DNA of 28,337 nt, taken from the NCBI GenBank assembly GCA_036278935.1, contig DASUKA010000066.1, positions 1 to 28,337 of the forward strand. The letters run 5' to 3'. The DNA is from DASSNR01 sp036278935. GTDB lineage: Bacteria > Gemmatimonadota > Gemmatimonadetes > Gemmatimonadales > Gemmatimonadaceae. Every line of letters starts with the position of its first letter. Within the stretch, counting starts at the first letter, position 1. The position numbers and the translations under genes were made by a program. The notes under the pieces were generated by a model. The model did no database searches. It saw nothing but the letters and a program-made list of their open reading frames with translations, and was not told where the DNA came from. Positions 1-7,213 of the stretch are shown in pieces.

Positions 1-276
1 TGCTCCATCGCGCTGGCCACGGCCTCGATGATGACGGAGTGCGTGGCCGGCAAGTCGCGCCAGGAGATCGACGCGCTCGCCGGCCGGTTTGCCCGGATGG
101 TCCGAGGCGAGGCGCAGGCCGATGCGGGCACGGCCGGCGACGCGGAGCTCGGCGACCTGCGGGCGCTCTCGGGCGTGTCCCGCGTGCCGGCCCGCATCCC
201 ATGCGCACTGCTCCCATGGGAGGCCCTCGCCCGCGCGCTGAGTGATGGGGCGATGGGGGCAGGTCTTGAACCGTGA
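1..276 (+). CDS. sufU: SufU/NifU-like Fe-S cluster assembly scaffold, C-terminal part (5' truncated)
   Basis: The frame is open from base 1 (CSIALATASMMTEC...), so the gene begins outside the window. The visible 91 residues match the C-terminal half of SufU: the conserved Cys of the CSIALATAS segment, the MMTECVAGKSRQE helix, then LGDLRALSGVSRVPARIPCALLPWEAL, which carries the last conserved Cys. In this family (known) these cysteines bind zinc, and the protein works with the SufS desulfurase to assemble or transfer Fe-S clusters in the cytoplasm. The last residues (GAMGAGLEP) are unlike the family and are encoded by the left arm of a palindrome, so the tail was probably altered by that repeat. 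The stop TGA overlaps a GTG that can start the next gene. Confidence 0.85.
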   Translation, partial: CSIALATASMMTECVAGKSRQEIDALAGRFARMVRGEAQADAGTAGDAELGDLRALSGVSRVPARIPCALLPWEALARALSDGAMGAGLEP

Positions 277-304
277 GTCACGGTTCAAGACCTGCCCCCA
301 TCGC
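250..304. repeat. Perfect palindrome with 27-bp arms, REP/REPIN-like
   Basis: Bases 250-276 and 278-304 are exact reverse complements around the single base 277. The arm contains GGGGGCAGGTCTTGAACC. The sufU stop codon (274-276) and the GTG that could start the glycosyltransferase (273-275) both sit at the centre. A further partial copy of the right arm, TGCAAGACCTGACCCCA, follows at 305-321, and a related hairpin lies at 1691-1746. The symmetry is seen directly. That it is a dispersed REP/REPIN-type element, mobilised by an IS200-like REP-associated tyrosine transposase elsewhere, is inference. Confidence 0.9.
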
Positions 305-1709
305 TGCAAGACCTGACCCCACCGCCCACCAGACCGCCGCGCGGCGCGCCACGCTGATCTGGATCGCGCTCCTCCTGGCCATTCTCGTCTGGGATGGCTG
401 GAACAACCGATACGCATGGCAGAGTGCCAGAGGGTGGGAGCAGGAGGAGATCGCGCAGAGTCTGGCGACCGGGCACGGTTTCAGCTTTGCGGCGAGGTAC
501 CGCTGGCTCTTCTCCAGGTCAACCACGCCGGATCCGGATCCCTGGACAGCCGCCCGCGGCGCGCAGCACTACTTCCCCACCGCATGGGAGTCGCCGCTGC
601 AACCGCTCCTCATCGCCGGCGCCAGCGTGAGCGCCGGAGCCTACTGGGGACGCTTCCTCGTGGTCGCATGCCAGGCCGCCTTTCTCCTGGCGACCGCGGT
701 GCTGGTCTTTCTACTCGGCAGAGCGGTGTTCGAATGGCGCACCGGGATGATCGCCAGCCTCATTCTCCTTCTGGAACCGCACGTGGTGCGCCTCGCCTTC
801 GGCACGCTGACCTCGGCGACGCTGGCCGGCCTGGCCGTGACCACGGCGGCGTGCGCAACGCTCTGGTGCCTGCGCGCCATCTCCTGGCGCCGCGCCCTCC
901 TGCTCGGGGCCGTACTGGGAGGATGTCTGCTGGCGAGCGGCGCGACGCTCCTGTTCATCCCCGTCGCGGTGCTGCTCATTCTACTCGCGCCGCGTGGCCG
1001 AGGGCGCATGGCCTGGAGGGCCGCGGTCATCGTCCCCGCCGCGGCCGCCGTGGTCATCAGCCCCTGGGTAATCCGGAATTTCCTCACCTTCCACCAGCTC
1101 GTCGTCGACCACGATGGGTTCGGCGAGATCGCCCTCAGCGGCAACCCCCTGCTGGCGGAGACGTTCACGCCCGGGCTCCATGTATGCGGCGCGGCGCCTC
1201 CGCCCTTTACCGCCGTGAACGGACTGGCGGCCGTGGAACGGGCGCGGAGCAATGGCGGGCAGAAGGCGATGTACGCGATGGCCGACGAATGCGTGCGGCA
1301 GGACGCGCCGCCCGGCTACGACCGTATGAATGAGGCGGAGCGCGACCGGGTGTATCTGCACCACGCCGAATCCTTCGCCGCGGCCCATCCCCGCCTCTTC
1401 GCCACGCTCACCGCCGACAAGGCGCTGGCCTTCTTCTACACAGGTTGGCGGCCGTACGTGCGCCTGCTCGCGCTGCTCGCGCTCGCCGGCATCGTGCTGA
1501 CGCTGCGGCGCCCGGGCCCGCGAGCGCTGCTGCTCCTGGTGCTGACCTACAGCATCCCCTACGTCCTGGCGATCCCCTACTTCCCGCGCTACCGCGCCCC
1601 GGTGGAGCCGCTCCTGCTCCTCTTCGCCATCTATCCGCTCGCCGTGCTGACGTCGTATTGCCTTCGCCTGGCCCACCGCGGGGAAGGGCGGGCCGGGGTC
1701 AGGTCATGA
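273..1709 (+). CDS. GT-C fold membrane glycosyltransferase (GT39/ArnT-like)
   Basis: A 478-residue polytopic membrane protein. TM segment 1 is at about residues 27-45 (LIWIALLLAILVWDG). A periplasmic loop follows with an acidic EQEEIAQSLATGHGFS segment and FPTAWESPLQPLLIAGA, where GT-C enzymes usually have an Asp/Glu-containing loop and a PP(L/H)YPLLLA-like helix. The SPWVIRNFLTFHQLV segment is typical of ArnT/PMT-like proteins. In this superfamily (known) such enzymes move sugars from polyprenyl-phosphate carriers to lipids, proteins or glycans on the outer face of the inner membrane; the substrate here is unknown. The only start codon before TM1 is GTG at 273, inside the palindrome, so the first ~20 residues are repeat-encoded and there is only a weak AGGT upstream. 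The stop TGA is inside the second hairpin. The start is uncertain. Confidence 0.75.
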   Translation: MSHGSRPAPIAARPDPTAHQTAARRATLIWIALLLAILVWDGWNNRYAWQSARGWEQEEIAQSLATGHGFSFAARYRWLFSRSTTPDPDPWTAARGAQHYFPTAWESPLQPLLIAGASVSAGAYWGRFLVVACQAAFLLATAVLVFLLGRAVFEWRTGMIASLILLLEPHVVRLAFGTLTSATLAGLAVTTAACATLWCLRAISWRRALLLGAVLGGCLLASGATLLFIPVAVLLILLAPRGRGRMAWRAAVIVPAAAAVVISPWVIRNFLTFHQLVVDHDGFGEIALSGNPLLAETFTPGLHVCGAAPPPFTAVNGLAAVERARSNGGQKAMYAMADECVRQDAPPGYDRMNEAERDRVYLHHAESFAAAHPRLFATLTADKALAFFYTGWRPYVRLLALLALAGIVLTLRRPGPRALLLLVLTYSIPYVLAIPYFPRYRAPVEPLLLLFAIYPLAVLTSYCLRLAHRGEGRAGVRS

Positions 1710-1746
1710 ACCGTGTGGGCGCACGATTCAAGACCTGACCCCGGCC
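1691..1746. repeat. Second REP-like hairpin, possible bidirectional terminator
   Basis: Arms 1691-1715 and 1722-1746 match at 23 of 25 positions around the loop TGGGCG. The core GGGGTCAGGTC is shared with the palindrome at 250-304 and with the half copy at 305-321. The glycosyltransferase stop codon (1707-1709) lies in the left arm, and the convergent Omp85 gene ends at 1756. The hairpin could stop transcription from both sides, but there is no T-run, so intrinsic termination is only a possibility. Confidence 0.85.
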
Positions 1747-1755
1747 TGACCCTCA

Positions 1756-3603
1756 TCACGGCCAACTGAGGATGCTCGCCGGACCCGTCTCCGATCGCGC
1801 TCGCCCGATGTCGGTCGGCTCGCGCCAGAAGGTGCGCGTTCCGTTCACAACCGAGAAGCGAATCTCCCAGGAACCGCCCGCACCAGGCGTCACCGGAACC
1901 GCGAGATCCAGTCGCAGCAGCTGACGCGAGTGCTGGGGGATGGCGGCCAGCAGTCCCACGCCAACGCTCCCCTTCATCCCGCTGGTCTGGCCGAAGGGCA
2001 CGCCGCCGGCCCACACGGAGCCCATGTCCGCAAAGCCCGCCACACCCAGCCGCACGAACTTCGTGAGCGTGCCGAGGCGCCACCGGTTCTCGGCGCGAAA
2101 GACCAGACGGCGCGAGCCAGCGATGCGCGAATCGATGTATCCGCGCACGCCCCCTTCCGGATCGCCCAGCGCGAGCTCGAAGGGAAGCGTCGTGCGCCAG
2201 GCGCCGCTGAACTCTCCGCTCGCAATGAAGGTCTCCGCCTCGGAGGACTTGAGGTACCAGGCCAGCCGCCCGCTGGCCACGATGGCATTCCACCGGCCGG
2301 TGCCACGGCTTCGCTGTCCCTCGACTTCCGTCCGGGCGCCCAGGAAGGACTCCGGCGTGCCGGTGCCACCGTAGAGGTCACCTGAGAAGAAGTCCGCGCT
2401 CCCGTCGCCGCCGAAGGCGCGCACGCCGCGCGCGGCGATGAGCCCCAGTTGCACGCCCTTCGCCAGATCCTGCGTGGCATCCAGCGCATCGAAGCCGTGC
2501 ACCGGCATGAACGACACCAGGCGCACGCCCAGCAGCGCGCCCAGCCGCGTGCTCTCGTACGAGCCGTAGCGCGCATCGAGCACGCCCGTGGTATCGGGCT
2601 CCATCCCCTCGCGCGTGATGATCACGCCCGCGGCCGCGGGGCCCGAACGCTCGTGCGTGGCCAACGCGCCAATGAAGACCCGGCGCGATGGCGGGCCCAC
2701 CCGCACCATGCCGCCCACATCCCAGAGGGTGCGGCGGAGCCCCAGCGAGACATTGTGCTCATCGCCTGGCCGCAGAAAGGACATGTAGCCGTGCCGGTCG
2801 CTGTACCCCACGTGCCACGCCGTGTGCTGCAGGTTGGTGAGAAACGGCTCGGCCAGACTGGTGGAAAAGTCGCTCCCGAGTGGCGCGCGGCGCCCCCCAA
2901 TAGCGAAGGTGTACGGACCGTGCAACGCGTGATAATCGGTGAAGTGCGCGCTCATGCCATCGCGAAAGGCGAAGCCCTGCTGCCACCCCGCATCCAGCGC
3001 CATGCCATAGCCGAGCACGTTGGTGTTGCCGAGCGTGACCGCCGAGATCCCGCTCCCGCGCATGGCGCCACCCAGCTGCGCCGGAATCTCATCCACCGTG
3101 CGCACGAGGATCGTCACCCGCCCCCCGCTCTCGGGCAGGGCACGCACGCTCGCGGTGGCAATGAAGGGTTGCGCGCGCAGGATGCGCTCCGACTCCGATC
3201 GCTCCAGCTCGGTGCACGGCTCGCCGACCTTCAGCCGCAGCAGATCGCGGATGACACCGTCTTTGGTGGTCACGTGCTGGAGGACACCGTTCACCACGGC
3301 CCGGCGCCACCACGGTGCGTCATCGCCCAACATGCCGGGCGGCTCCGGGTCCACGACGATGGCCGAAACGACCTGGCCGGTGCAGGCGGCCAGGTCGCTG
3401 GTCGTATCCCGCAATGCTGTCGTGTCCCGCACTCCCGCGGTATCCCGCACCGGCGTGTCCTGCGCGGCCGCGGGCTGGCTCGACATCGCCAGCGCAGCGA
3501 TGGTGGCAATGGTGGCGAGGGCGGCCAGTGTGCCGGGGGGGGCAAGTCCGGGTCGAACAGGTGTCGTCAGCATCGGCTGTTCGTAAACATTTGCACCACG
3601 CAT
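1756..3603 (-). CDS. Omp85/BamA-superfamily outer-membrane beta-barrel protein
   Basis: A 615-residue exported protein. A signal peptide ends near residue 48 (AAAQ). A short RDT-rich linker follows, then one POTRA-like region (about 72-170), in which GVIRDLLRLKVGEPCTELERSES and a strand ending in RTVDE fit the helix-strand pattern. The remainder alternates like a beta-barrel. VRGY at about 486-489 matches the conserved VRGF/VRGY motif of Omp85 barrels, and FRAENRW follows it. Family members (known) insert or translocate outer-membrane proteins, or transport other cargo; full BamA has five POTRAs, so this is a smaller relative rather than BamA itself. An in-frame ATG at 3573 is an alternative start that also keeps the signal peptide; neither has a clear ribosome site. 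It lies 76 nt downstream of the metal-transport operon and may be read with it. Confidence 0.75.
   Translation of the reverse strand: MRGANVYEQPMLTTPVRPGLAPPGTLAALATIATIAALAMSSQPAAAQDTPVRDTAGVRDTTALRDTTSDLAACTGQVVSAIVVDPEPPGMLGDDAPWWRRAVVNGVLQHVTTKDGVIRDLLRLKVGEPCTELERSESERILRAQPFIATASVRALPESGGRVTILVRTVDEIPAQLGGAMRGSGISAVTLGNTNVLGYGMALDAGWQQGFAFRDGMSAHFTDYHALHGPYTFAIGGRRAPLGSDFSTSLAEPFLTNLQHTAWHVGYSDRHGYMSFLRPGDEHNVSLGLRRTLWDVGGMVRVGPPSRRVFIGALATHERSGPAAAGVIITREGMEPDTTGVLDARYGSYESTRLGALLGVRLVSFMPVHGFDALDATQDLAKGVQLGLIAARGVRAFGGDGSADFFSGDLYGGTGTPESFLGARTEVEGQRSRGTGRWNAIVASGRLAWYLKSSEAETFIASGEFSGAWRTTLPFELALGDPEGGVRGYIDSRIAGSRRLVFRAENRWRLGTLTKFVRLGVAGFADMGSVWAGGVPFGQTSGMKGSVGVGLLAAIPQHSRQLLRLDLAVPVTPGAGGSWEIRFSVVNGTRTFWREPTDIGRARSETGPASILSWP
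3404..3460 (-). repeat. Degenerate 15-18-bp tandem repeat encoding RDT units
   Basis: Units GTATCCCGCAATGCTGTC, GTGTCCCGCACTCCCGCG and GTATCCCGCACCGGC, plus a 6-bp remnant, follow each other. On the coding strand they give a run of VRDT-like units just after the signal peptide of the Omp85-like protein. This is probably a flexible periplasmic linker that arose by local duplication. Confidence 0.6.
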
Positions 3604-3679
3604 GCCACGGCTGCGCCGCTCCGCCCCCGGTCTCCCATCACCATGCTCTTCCCCGCTCCCTGTCCCCTTTTCCCTCGTC

Positions 3680-4759
3680 TCAGCAGAGATGCACCCCCAT
3701 CGCCTTGAACGATGCGTACACCTCCTGACCCGGCGCCAATGAGAGCTCCTGCGCCGAGCGCGTGGTGAGCGCCGCCACGAGCGGCGTCCCGTTCACATCC
3801 ACCGTCACCCGCGTGAGGGCGCCCAGCGTGTCCAGCTCCGTGATGCGCCCCGCATACTGGTTGCGCGCGGAGGTGCGCTGCGGGCGCGGCGCGAGCAGCA
3901 CCTCCTCGGCGCGGATGACGGCGTAGCCCGCGCCCGGCGGCGCATCACCCACCGTGTAGATGCGCAGCGCGCCGGTGCAGAACTCGATCGCGTGATGCCC
4001 CTCCGAGAGCGGCGCCGGCACGCCTTCCAACCAGTCCGGCTCCACGTCGCTCAGGATGCGCACCTCGCCCGCGAATACGTTCTCCGCGCCAAGAAACTCG
4101 GCGATGTAGGGCGAGGCGGGGTGGCGGAAGACCTCCTCCGGCGGCCCGTGCTGCAGCACGCGCCCGCCGTCCAGCAGCACGGCCACGTCGCCCAGCAGAC
4201 CCGCCTCCGTGAAGTCGTGCGTCACCTGCAGCACCGTCATCCCGCGCTCGCGATGGAGCGCGCGCACCTCGCGCCGCACCGTCGTGCGCCGGCGCGGGTC
4301 GAGCGCGCTGAAGGGCTCGTCCAGCAGCAACACGGAGGGCTCGGCGGCAAGCGCGCGCGCCATCGCCACCACCTGCCGCTCCCCGCCGCTCAGCGCTCGC
4401 ACGTTTCTCCCATACAGCTCCCGCGCCCCGACGCGCCGCGCCGCCTCGTCCGCCGCATCGGCCGACGCGGCGCCGTACGCGATGTTCTGCTCCACGGAGA
4501 GGTGCGGAAAGAGCAGCCCGTGCTGGTAGACGAAGCCCACGTGCCGCCCCTCCGGCGGCACGCCGTGCATGTCGCGCCCGTCCAGGCGCAGCATGCCCGC
4601 CGTCTGCGCGCGGATCCCCGCGATTGTCTCCAGCAGTGTCGTCTTCCCCGAGCCCGCCGGACCGATCACCACCCCGTAGCTCCCGTGTGGGATGGTGAAG
4701 CTCACATCCCGCAGCGCAAAGCCGCCGGCCCGCGCGCCGAGCGCGTCGATCTCGATCAC
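3680..4759 (-). CDS. wtpC: Molybdate/tungstate ABC transporter ATP-binding protein with TOBE domain
   Basis: A 359-residue ATPase. Walker A GPAGSGKTT is at about 33-41, the Q-loop Gln at 79, the signature LSGGERQ at about 123-129, Walker B VLLLDEP at about 143-149 and the H-loop His at 181. A C-terminal TOBE-like domain (about 295-359, NQYAGRITELDTLGALTRVTVDVNG...) is the type that binds oxyanion and regulates ModC/WtpC-class ATPases (known). I chose GTG at 4759 because it overlaps the permease stop by four bases (GTGA), the usual sign of translational coupling; the longer upstream frame only shadows the permease gene. It energises uptake through the adjacent permease at the inner membrane. 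Sulfate is a less likely substrate given the WtpA-like binding protein and the ModE-like regulator in the same operon. Confidence 0.88.
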   Translation of the reverse strand: MIEIDALGARAGGFALRDVSFTIPHGSYGVVIGPAGSGKTTLLETIAGIRAQTAGMLRLDGRDMHGVPPEGRHVGFVYQHGLLFPHLSVEQNIAYGAASADAADEAARRVGARELYGRNVRALSGGERQVVAMARALAAEPSVLLLDEPFSALDPRRRTTVRREVRALHRERGMTVLQVTHDFTEAGLLGDVAVLLDGGRVLQHGPPEEVFRHPASPYIAEFLGAENVFAGEVRILSDVEPDWLEGVPAPLSEGHHAIEFCTGALRIYTVGDAPPGAGYAVIRAEEVLLAPRPQRTSARNQYAGRITELDTLGALTRVTVDVNGTPLVAALTTRSAQELSLAPGQEVYASFKAMGVHLC

Positions 4760-5532
4760 AGCTCGCCCCCCGCGCCGCGTCCCGGGCGCAGCGCGCGCAG
4801 CAGGGTGAGCGGAATGAGCGCGAGAATCGCGAGCACCGCCGCCACGGGGAGCGCCTCGGTGAGCCCGAAGCTGGTGAAGCGGTCGTAGCTCAACACGCTC
4901 ACCACCTTGGGGTTGTACGCCAGCACCACCACCGCGCCGAACTCGGCCACCGCCCGCGCCCACATCACCACCGCGGCGCCGATGAGCCCGCGCAGCGAGA
5001 GCGGGAGCGTCACCCGGCGAAAGGCACGCCACGCCGTGTCGCCCAGCGTGCGTCCCACCGCCTCGTAGCGCACATCCACCAGCGCGAACGCCTCGCGCGC
5101 CGCGCTCACGTACAGCGGCGCCGACACGAAGAGCATCGCGGCCACTATCCCGCCCGCCGACCCTACCACACGCAGTCCGAACTGGAGCGCGGCATGCCCC
5201 ACCACGCTCTGCCGCCCGAGCACCAGCAGCAGCGCGATACCGGCCACCGGGTGCGGAATGAGGATCGGCAGGTCGATGATCGCCGCCAGGATGGCGCGCC
5301 CGCGGAAGGCGCGCCGCGCGAGCAGGTACGCGAGCGGCGTTCCGCCGATCACCCCCAGCACCGTGGCCACCGTGGCCGTGACGGCGGTGAGCCAGAGCGA
5401 GCGCCTGAGCTCCGTGTCGGTGAACAGCCGGTGCGCGCCGGTGGCGCCGCCCGATACCACGAGTCTGGCCACCGGCACGAAGAGGAAGAGCAGAAAGAGC
5501 GAGCCGGCAACGGCGGCCACGAGGCTCGCCAT
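4756..5532 (-). CDS. wtpB: Molybdate/tungstate ABC transporter permease
   Basis: A 258-residue inner-membrane permease with about six TM helices. The cytoplasmic EAA-type loop reads EAVGRTLGDTAWRAFRRVTLPLS and contacts the ATPase. AEFGAVVVLAYNP near the C-terminus is typical of ModB/WtpB/CysT permeases. I chose ATG 5532 because AGGGGAG lies 8 nt upstream and TM1 (SLVAAVAGSLFLLFLFVPVARL) begins directly after it. Longer starts up to 5763 would add a charged tail that overlaps the binding-protein gene. The gene sits between the binding protein and the ATPase, and its stop overlaps the ATPase start. Confidence 0.87.
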   Translation of the reverse strand: MASLVAAVAGSLFLLFLFVPVARLVVSGGATGAHRLFTDTELRRSLWLTAVTATVATVLGVIGGTPLAYLLARRAFRGRAILAAIIDLPILIPHPVAGIALLLVLGRQSVVGHAALQFGLRVVGSAGGIVAAMLFVSAPLYVSAAREAFALVDVRYEAVGRTLGDTAWRAFRRVTLPLSLRGLIGAAVVMWARAVAEFGAVVVLAYNPKVVSVLSYDRFTSFGLTEALPVAAVLAILALIPLTLLRALRPGRGAGGEL

Positions 5533-5540
5533 CCGGTTCG

Positions 5541-5547
5541 CTCCCCT
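5541..5547 (-). promoter_or_regulatory. Shine-Dalgarno site that sets the permease start
   Basis: On the minus strand the sequence is AGGGGAG, 8 nt before ATG at 5532. It is the best ribosome site near this gene and supports the short permease start. Confidence 0.6.
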
Positions 5548-5609
5548 GAAGCCTGGCATCTGCTGCTCGTGCGGCCTGGCCGCTGTCGCCACGCGACGCT
5601 CCGGTCGGT

Positions 5610-6650
5610 TCAGTGCGGGTTCGGGGCGGCCGCAGGCGCCGGCGACGCCGTCGTCACCGCCGCTATGGCGCTCGGCGCGTCGGTGCCCACCAGCACGGGG
5701 TGCTCCAGAACGTCGAGCTTCGCGGCGCGCAGCACACGCTGTCCATCGCTCGAGAGCATCCACGCCAGAAACTGCTCGGCCAACGCCCGATGCGGCGCCT
5801 GCGTGGGAATGGACACGCCATACACGATCGGCTGCCCGTGCACCGTAATGGTATCACCCACGCCCTTTCCGCGCACGCGGACCGTTGCCCGCGCGTAGTC
5901 CGCCGAGTCCGCCGGGTCGCTCAGGTCGATCGCGGCCGGCAGGGTGATGTAATGGAGCTTCGCCGCCTGCGCGATCGACTCGTACGACCAGATGTAATCC
6001 AGATCGCCGGTCTGCACGAGTCCTACCAGGTCCACTTCCGCGGGACGCATGTTGCGCGGCGGCGCGGCGGCGAGCAGGCGCTGGTACAATCCCGGTTGCT
6101 TGTAGTAGCGCTCCGCCAGATGGAGCGTGAGGAGCGTGCGATAGCCGTTGGGATCGGTGTTGGGATCGGAGCGCCCCACCTGCACGCCCTTGCGCTGCAT
6201 GATCTTCCACCAGTTGCCGGCGTCGATCTCCCCGGCGTAGTGGGACTGGTCCGTGTACGCGATCACCATCCGGTTGCGCGCGAAGCGCACGTACCAGTGC
6301 ATCTGGCCCGGCATGAGCAGCTCGGGGAACACCTCGTAGTCCGCCAGCGCGATGATGTCGGGAATCTTGTGCAGATCGGTGAGCTTGCGCGCCGTCGCGA
6401 GGCTTCCCGCGTTCTCCTGCTCCGTCTTCACGTGGTGCATCGTCGCGAAGGTATCCAGGGCGGCGCGGATGGGGAGCGCCAGGCTGCCGGCGTTGTAAGC
6501 AATGATGGTGGAGGCGGGCGCGGCCGATGACGCGCTCCCTCCCCCGCCCTGCTCCCCGGACTCATGACCGGAACAGCCGACAGCCACGAGGAGGCACGCC
6601 GAGAGGAGCGCGAGCGATGCCGGCCGGCATCGGAGCTGGAAGTGGGCCAT
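5610..6650 (-). CDS. wtpA: WtpA-like tungstate/molybdate-binding lipoprotein
   Basis: A 346-residue periplasmic binding protein. ATG 6650 gives a lipoprotein signal with lipobox LVAVGC (Cys at about residue 26), then a Gly/Ser-rich linker. The mature part follows the archaeal-type WtpA/ModA pattern: IIAYNAGSLALPI, a KIPDIIALADYEVFPELL segment, NRMVIAYTD, GRSDPNTDPNGYRTL, then DLVGLVQTGDLDYIWSYESIAQ and LHYITLPAAIDLSDP. In that family (known) the oxyanion is held between two lobes, with carboxylates contributed from the DPNxDP and DYxxxYxS regions. It hands molybdate or tungstate to the permease encoded next. The Ala/Pro-rich C-terminal tail is unremarkable. The sequence does not separate Mo from W specificity. 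Confidence 0.87.
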   Translation of the reverse strand: MAHFQLRCRPASLALLSACLLVAVGCSGHESGEQGGGGSASSAAPASTIIAYNAGSLALPIRAALDTFATMHHVKTEQENAGSLATARKLTDLHKIPDIIALADYEVFPELLMPGQMHWYVRFARNRMVIAYTDQSHYAGEIDAGNWWKIMQRKGVQVGRSDPNTDPNGYRTLLTLHLAERYYKQPGLYQRLLAAAPPRNMRPAEVDLVGLVQTGDLDYIWSYESIAQAAKLHYITLPAAIDLSDPADSADYARATVRVRGKGVGDTITVHGQPIVYGVSIPTQAPHRALAEQFLAWMLSSDGQRVLRAAKLDVLEHPVLVGTDAPSAIAAVTTASPAPAAAPNPH

Positions 6651-6736
6651 CAGCGGTTTCGGTTTCGATTCAATGTGTTCGTCACAACGTGATTCACCAC
6701 AGCGTAGCGGGTTGCGCCTCCCCGTGCGGTCGCACC

Positions 6737-7213
6737 TCACGGGACGTCCAGAATCTCGTGCTCGGCGCGCTCCACCACCCTGCCGAGCACGCTTGCCACG
6801 CGCCGGTAGCGCCGGATGAGATCCGCTCCCTGGGCGGTGAGTCCCGACCCGCCGCCGGCCACGCCGCCCGCCTGCCGCACCACGAGCGCGCGGCCGAGCA
6901 CCTGCTCGGCGCGCCCGATCCAGGCGAGGGCGTGGCGATAGCCGAGCCCGAGATGCAGGGCGGCCTGGCGCACGGAGCCCGCGCGGTCGATCTCCTCGAG
7001 CAGGCGAATGAAGCGGGGGCCGAGCACGGTCTCGCCGTTCGAATCGACGATCAGCACCGCGCGGGCGCGCAGATCGCCGCGCCAGCGGGCGGCGCCGGGA
7101 CAGGTACGCCGGCGGGGACGGCTGGCAGCGGGCTGATCGCTCTCGCCCGCGCCGCCCGCGACCGCGGGTGGCTCAGAAGATGGCGAGGACTTGCGCCAGG
7201 AGCTCGTTGGCAT
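6737..7213 (-). CDS. modE: ModE-type winged-helix regulator, DNA-binding domain only
   Basis: A 158-residue protein. Residues about 60-155 match the ModE N-terminal wHTH: FIRLLEEIDRAGSVRQAALHLGLGYRHALAWI is the helix-turn-helix, and the wing carries the typical GGVAGGGSGLTAQG motif followed by an arginine-rich final helix. Full-length ModE proteins (known) add two TOBE-like domains that bind molybdate and cause repression; this one stops after the HTH domain, so it has no visible effector site. ATG 7213 overlaps the 3' end of the porin gene by 41 nt and no good ribosome site is visible. The first ~45 residues are Pro/Arg-rich and unlike the family, so the true start is uncertain (GTG 7057 is an alternative but would clip the domain edge). 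It probably controls its own operon. Confidence 0.82.
   Translation of the reverse strand: MPTSSWRKSSPSSEPPAVAGGAGESDQPAASRPRRRTCPGAARWRGDLRARAVLIVDSNGETVLGPRFIRLLEEIDRAGSVRQAALHLGLGYRHALAWIGRAEQVLGRALVVRQAGGVAGGGSGLTAQGADLIRRYRRVASVLGRVVERAEHEILDVP

Noticed and set aside
2449..3708. Long plus-strand open frame of 419 codons opposite the Omp85-like gene
   Set aside because: Arg/His-rich composition typical of antisense frames in GC-rich DNA. The minus-strand frame has a signal peptide, POTRA-like region and barrel motif.
4760..5032. N-terminal extension of the ATPase (wtpC) frame, which would make a 450-residue protein
   Set aside because: It overlaps the permease in another frame and is Arg/Gly-rich; GTG 4759 coupled to the permease stop is the natural start.
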